From: JACNLN01 sp964626495
Lineage (GTDB): Bacteria; Fidelibacterota; Marinisomatia; Marinisomatales; CAZVFT01
NCBI GenBank assembly: GCA_964626495.1
Contig: CAZVFT010000003.1
Coordinates: 1-56,150 of the forward strand
Reading direction: 5' to 3'
DNA: 56,150 nt
The translations under genes and the position numbers were made by a program. The notes beneath the pieces were generated by a model that did not search any database, had not been told where the DNA came from, and saw only the letters and a list, made by a program, of their open reading frames with translations. This document shows, piece after piece, positions 52,406-56,150 of this stretch; the first letter of the stretch is position 1, and every line of letters begins with the position of its first letter.

Positions 52406-54801
52406 ATGATGAAAATTACTAGAATTTCAACCGTGTTATTTTTCTTTATTTTTATGCAGTTTTCCTATGGGAGCGATGCTGTTGCTACAATTACTAAAGT
52501 GCTTGGTCTTGTTCAAGTCAAAGGATCGACAGGTCCTTCATTTGATTCCGCAAAAGCTGGTCAGATGGTTTATTCAGGAGATTACATAAAAGTTGGTGAT
52601 CCTGGATTCTGTATGGTGATTTATTTGGACGATAAAAGTCTTCTGAAGATACGTGAATCGACAGAATTCCAATTTATTGAGTCTGAAAACCTCCGAACGA
52701 TCAACATCAACTTAGGGAAAATTCTTACTGATGTTAAAAAGGGGGGGCAGAAAGATTTTCGAATCGAAACTCCTGTATCAGTTTCATCTGTTAAAGGTAC
52801 CAAATGGTGGACAATTAGTGATCCAGTAGGGGTTGATCGTTTTTACGGTCTTGAAGGAACCTTAGAAATATTTAACAAAATCAGTGGTCTGTCTGTATCA
52901 CTTGATCCAGGGCAGATGACAATGTCTACTGCAACCGGAGAAATTATGACGACCCCTGTCAGTCCTGAGGAGATACCTAAAGATCCAGAGGAAGAGTTAG
53001 AGGAAGAAATTGAAGAAGAAGTCCCAGAAGAAGAAATTGAAGAGGAGGTTCCAGAAGAGGAGATTGAAGAAGAACCGGAAATTAAGATAGAAGAGGAAGA
53101 AGTCCCTGAAGAGGTGGAAATGCTGGAAGAAGTCCCCGAGGAAGTAATTGAAGAGGTGGAAGAAGTGGAAGAAGAGGAACCAGCGCCAGAACCAGAGAAA
53201 GAAGGTCCCTTTAACTTGGGNNNNNNNNNNNNNNNNNNNNNNNNNNNNNNNNNNNNNNNNNNNNNNNNNNNNNNNNNNNNNNNNNNNNNNNNNNNNNNNN
53301 NNNNNNNNNNNNNNNNNNNNTGGAAGAAGAGGAACCAGCGCCAGAACCAGAGAAAGAAGGTCCCTTTAACTTGGGATTCGGTCTCGGGTCAGCCACAATT
53401 GACGGCATGATCTACAATCAGTTCGCCTTTCGTCCAGAATTCCGTTTTGGGAAGCTTGGCATTGGACTAGACTTGGTGCTCTACATTGATAATGAGGGGA
53501 ACATCCGTAAGAACGAATGGGATGAAGTTAGCGACATCGCGGACAAGTTTCTCTACGTTAGATGGGCAGAAAAATCCGATCCTTACTGGTTCAAGTTGGG
53601 AGCCCTGGAAGGAGTTACACTCGGATATGGCGGTTTGTTACAGGGTTACTCCAACATGATGGAATTTCCTTCTGTACGACGGGTAGGTTTTGATGGTGGG
53701 GTGAATCTGGGATCCTTCGGTGCGGAGATCTTTCTCGCTAATGTGAAGGATCTATCCCGTGGCGGAACACTTTTGGGACTGAGAGGAACATATAAAGTTT
53801 CGAAGAATTTACCACTACGGATTGGTACGAATCTGGTGGTGGACATCAACCAGTTCTCTGGTCTTAAAGATGGTGATGACGACACCTATCCAGACATTTT
53901 TGATGATTTCCCCGATGACAACACGCTTTGGAATGACACCGATGGAGATGGAATTCCAGATTTTAATGGTGGAACCCAAGCACCGGAAATTGGCTGGGAT
54001 ATTGATGGAGACGGGGACAATATTTTGGATGACGAGGAAGATCCCAAAGATGTTTTACTGAAACCAACTCCATTCAGTATCAAGGATAACAAAGCTCAAG
54101 CTATTGGCTTCGCCTTGGATATCGGTTATCCTGTGCTGAGGACAAAAGTGGTTAACATCGACATCTTCGCTGAATTGAACAGGTTGTCATTCCCAGCCGT
54201 GAATACCGGACAGTTCAGCAGAATCGAGCGAAAAGGAACAGGGCTCACTGCCCCGGGTATCAAGGTTAACCTTTTCAAGTTTTTCAACATCAGCTTGGAA
54301 TATCGAATCAAGAAGGATTACTTCGTACCGCAGTTTTTCGATCAGGCGTACGATCTGAACCGCGCATTGGCTATTTACGATGAAGGTACCAGCCAAGGCT
54401 GCACCAAAGATAAGCTGATATTCAAAGATGAGAACTCTGTGTTGGATTCCAAGGGATACTATGGTTCGGCAAGCGCTGACCTATTTAACATTGTTAGCTT
54501 TACTACTTCGTATGCAAATATGGTTGCCGACACCACCAAGTTCAACAGCTTCTTCGCATTTGCAAGTATCAACCCAGAGAACATACCGATGTTGAGTGAG
54601 GCAACAGCCTACTATCAGCACAACAACGATCAGAATCCTTTTAAGATTGAGTCTGTAAACACTGTGCTCGGTTATCGTCTTGGCTACGAAGTCAGTAAGG
54701 GCGTCAGCCTTGTTTGGGATTTTCGGCAATTCTACAGGGACACAGGAGACGGATTAGAACCAGTAAAACAAACCACAATCGAGACCCAGTTCAGTTTTTA
54801 G
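52406..54801 (+). CDS. FecR-domain protein with acidic linker and C-terminal outer-membrane barrel (spans an assembly gap)
   Basis: Collapsing the duplicated 55-bp gap flanks gives one 746-residue protein. Order: signal peptide (residues 1-23), FecR domain at about 25-170 (TITKVLGLVQVKGSTG, GQMVYSGDYIKVG, LRTININLGKILTDVKKGG, RIETPVSVSSVKGTKWW), a linker at about 193-268 made almost only of Glu, Pro and Val (PEEEIEEEV repeats), then a barrel of amphipathic strands ending in ETQFSF with C-terminal Phe. A loop at about 460-515 carries calcium-binding thrombospondin type 3-like Asp motifs (NDTDGDGIPDFN, DIDGDGDNILDDEED). Probably an outer-membrane protein whose FecR domain sits in the periplasm or at the surface. 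Function unknown. Confidence 0.85.
53166..53375. other. Scaffold gap with 55-bp duplicated flanks
   Basis: 53166-53220 and 53321-53375 are identical over 55 bases around 100 Ns, exactly as at 1840-2049. Collapsing one copy joins the FecR-linker half to the barrel half in frame. The low-complexity GAA/GAG linker just upstream explains why the assembler broke here; linker repeat number may also be wrong. Confidence 0.93.
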
Positions 54802-54922
54802 TAAATTTATTATAAGCAGATGTTGATTAAGATGATTGTGATTTTTTATTTATTGGTACAAATTCATTATCAGTAATTGTATTCTCTCAGTTGACGATAT
54901 GGAACAAAATAGGAGGATAGCT

Positions 54923-55153
54923 ATGAAAATTTCAATCGAATATTGCAGTGCTTGAAACTTCCTTCCACAAGCTGCCGGTCTGGCAAATGAACTTTTAGAA
55001 AAATACGGGACGAAGATTAGAAAATTGATCTTAATTCCTTCCGGTGGAGGCATCTTTGAGATAATGAAAAATGGGAATTTAATCTTTTCTAAGAAGTCCG
55101 TAGATCGATTCCCGAACAAGGGTGAAGTGATTAATCTCATTGAACGTTCATAA
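54923..55153 (+). CDS. SelW/SelT/SelH (Rdx)-family selenoprotein with in-frame UGA
   Basis: A 76-residue thioredoxin-like redox protein missed by ordinary gene finding because codon 11 is TGA (54953-54955). AGGAGG (54911-54916) lies six bases before ATG 54923. Translation with Sec is MKISIEYCSAU then NFLPQAAGLANELLEKYG, KLILIPSGGGIFEIMKNGN and LIFSKKSVDRFPNKGEV. The Cys8-Ser-Ala-Sec11 motif after the first strand is the CxxU redox site of the family, and the G-FE- --G--IFSKK---RFP tail is the family signature. A hairpin with a GGUCU loop follows the UGA at SECIS distance. The last 14 bases overlap the next gene. The call relies on sequence pattern; Sec machinery lies outside the window. Confidence 0.9.
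54956..54996 (+). promoter_or_regulatory. Bacterial SECIS-like hairpin
   Basis: Twenty-one bases after the UGA, TGCC (54973-54976) and GGCA (54982-54985) pair around the loop GGTCT (54977-54981). AAG (54969-54971) can pair with CTT (54992-54994) below an interior loop. The GGUCU apical loop is the same as that of the E. coli fdhF SECIS, recognised by SelB, and the distance is in the usual bacterial range. Confidence 0.75.
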
Positions 55154-55922
55154 ATATATATCATCACTGATCTTAGTAACGATTCTTTTTACCCAAATGT
55201 GGGCACAGAAGGGTGAAATTATTCCTCTGAGTTCGAAAGTTGGTACAGAAATTGATGCGGTGGAAAACAAAATACTTGGTCTCTTTCCAGACATTACGGG
55301 ATTCCACAGTGCTCAGTTTTACGAAATGAATCCAAACAACTATCTTGTAAAGATTGTTAATATAGATCGAGCCAACAAACATACCGTTGAAAAAAGAATG
55401 AACTGGGAAGATTTCTATGCGTTAAAACGTATTGCAGACCTTCACCCTGTTATCAGCGAGGAAATACGGAACAAACAGAGCGATAAACTATCATATCATT
55501 ATGCTATCGACTTAATAAAAGGTGTTCCACAAAATACATTTTGTACTATTAAGCTCTCCACAGAAAAAAAAGTATCGGGTTCATTTGTAAATTATAAAAA
55601 TAATAACGTATTGATTCAGGCGTCTTCATCAAGAATCCGCATCCCAGTTGAAAATATTGAATTGTTTATTTATCGGATACATAAAATTGGCAGTAACGAA
55701 CTCCAGATAAAAATGGTCACATCATTAATAACCGCGTTAATTGGACTTGGTTTCGCCGAATTGTGGAATCTCCAATCTATCCCACATAAGGATATCGCCT
55801 GGCACAACCGATTTGTAGGAGCTACAATAGGGATTCTTATGGGACGAGTAGTCTTTGAAGGGGTAAGGATTCTGACATCCCCCAAAAAAACCATCTCTTT
55901 TACACCGAGAAAACTAACCTGA
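55140..55922 (+). CDS. Exported protein of unknown function
   Basis: A 260-residue protein starting at TTG 55140 inside the end of the selenoprotein gene, with a signal peptide (MNVHKYISSLILVTILFTQM, cleavage near WAQ-KG). Residues 145-180 (TIKLSTEKKVSGSFVNYKNN, VLIQASSSRIRIPVENIELF) look like a small SH3/Sm-like barrel of the type 'modulates X through a surface property'. Residues 200-250 contain one or two hydrophobic helices (SLITALIGLGFAELW, GATIGILMGRVVFEGV), so it may be membrane-anchored at the C-terminus. I do not recognise the family. Translational coupling to the selenoprotein suggests a shared envelope or redox role. Confidence 0.7.
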   Translation: MNVHKYISSLILVTILFTQMWAQKGEIIPLSSKVGTEIDAVENKILGLFPDITGFHSAQFYEMNPNNYLVKIVNIDRANKHTVEKRMNWEDFYALKRIADLHPVISEEIRNKQSDKLSYHYAIDLIKGVPQNTFCTIKLSTEKKVSGSFVNYKNNNVLIQASSSRIRIPVENIELFIYRIHKIGSNELQIKMVTSLITALIGLGFAELWNLQSIPHKDIAWHNRFVGATIGILMGRVVFEGVRILTSPKKTISFTPRKLT

Positions 55923-55942
55923 TTCATTCATCAGCTTTTTTA
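55919..55942 (+). terminator. Short hairpin with T-run after the exported protein gene
   Basis: CTGAT (55919-55923) and ATCAG (55930-55934) pair around a six-base loop, followed by CTTTTTT. The stem overlaps the stop codon. A weak but correctly placed intrinsic terminator. From 55943 to the window end the DNA is AT-rich and shows no gene. Confidence 0.5.
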
Positions 55943-56150
55943 ATGTGCTAATAAGTAGCGGTTATTCATGAACTTAATGAAAAAAACATTACCTGAATTA
56001 TTTTGGAATTAATCAGGTTGAGTTGTTTATTAATAACTGGATTATTTTCAATTTATTGGTTGGAAACCTTTATCCTTATGAATAATTCATACTAATGTTA
56101 AGTTAACTATGATATAACGGATAATAGTTGTATATTTGCATCCAAAATAA

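Noticed and set aside
54802..54952. Treating 54923-54955 as a meaningless 10-codon ORF
   Set aside because: The strong ribosome site, the CxxU context, the family-matching downstream frame and the SECIS-like hairpin make selenocysteine decoding far more likely.
1..56150. tRNA or rRNA genes
   Set aside because: I looked for T-loop-like GGTTCGA-type words and conserved rRNA stretches in the gaps and saw none, but no covariance search was possible.

Overview
The window reads as chromosome of an uncultured FCB-superphylum bacterium, most likely from or near Candidatus Marinimicrobia (SAR406 / Neomarinimicrobiota). Three secreted proteins end in a type IX secretion (Por) sorting domain with the ENYPNPFNP-type motif, there is a DUF5683 protein typical of FCB genomes, and the housekeeping genes fit. 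The taxonomic call is inference. The sequence looks like a metagenome scaffold: both N-gaps are flanked by exactly the same 55 bases on each side, the signature of two contigs that overlap by one assembler k-mer. Collapsing each gap restores one intact gene (purL; a FecR-barrel protein).

Bases 1-20296 (+) are a nearly complete nucleotide-synthesis run: purA (5' truncated), purL, purM, a purQ-purS-purS fusion, purC, class II purE, purB, purF, purD, purN, purH, carA, carB. guaB follows convergently on the minus strand. All steps from PRPP to IMP are encoded. No purK is needed with a class II PurE, and the missing free purS is probably replaced by the PurQ C-terminus. Small accessory units interrupt the run: a GxxExxY nuclease-like gene inside a 25-bp inverted repeat, a hicAB toxin-antitoxin pair, a decayed DUF559 nuclease gene inside its own inverted repeat, and at least three gene-less CACAGAG/CTCTGTG elements. 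Repeat arms supply the start codons of purB and purN and probably purH. carA carries one in-frame TAG between its two domains.

Bases 22003-36124 hold secreted T9SS-type proteins (a WD/beta-propeller-like protein, an M6-like metalloprotease, a beta-helix protein), a minus-strand nucleosidase / glycosyltransferase / ParB-like operon whose last gene has a partial copy sharing 131 identical bases, ppdK, a DprA-like gene and an aminotransferase. Bases 36386-40250 are an accessory island after rpsT: an IS110 transposase scrap, a PD-(D/E)XK protein, higBA, a fic gene with one in-frame TAA, and two attC-like inverted structures, perhaps a decayed cassette array.

Bases 40249-51918 (-) are one tightly packed run: alaS, gcvPB, ridA, DUF5683, a Na+-dependent transporter, then ubiA, ferredoxin, geranylgeranyl reductase and dinG. 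The ubiA/ferredoxin/reductase trio points to synthesis of a saturated isoprenoid lipid or quinone.

Bases 52255-55942 (+) hold a FecR domain joined by a very acidic linker to an outer-membrane barrel, then a 76-residue SelW/SelT/SelH-family selenoprotein at 54923-55153. That gene is hidden by an in-frame TGA (Sec codon 11, CxxU motif) followed by a SECIS-like hairpin with a GGUCU loop, and it overlaps a secreted protein of unknown function. This selenoprotein is the strongest overlooked gene in the window.
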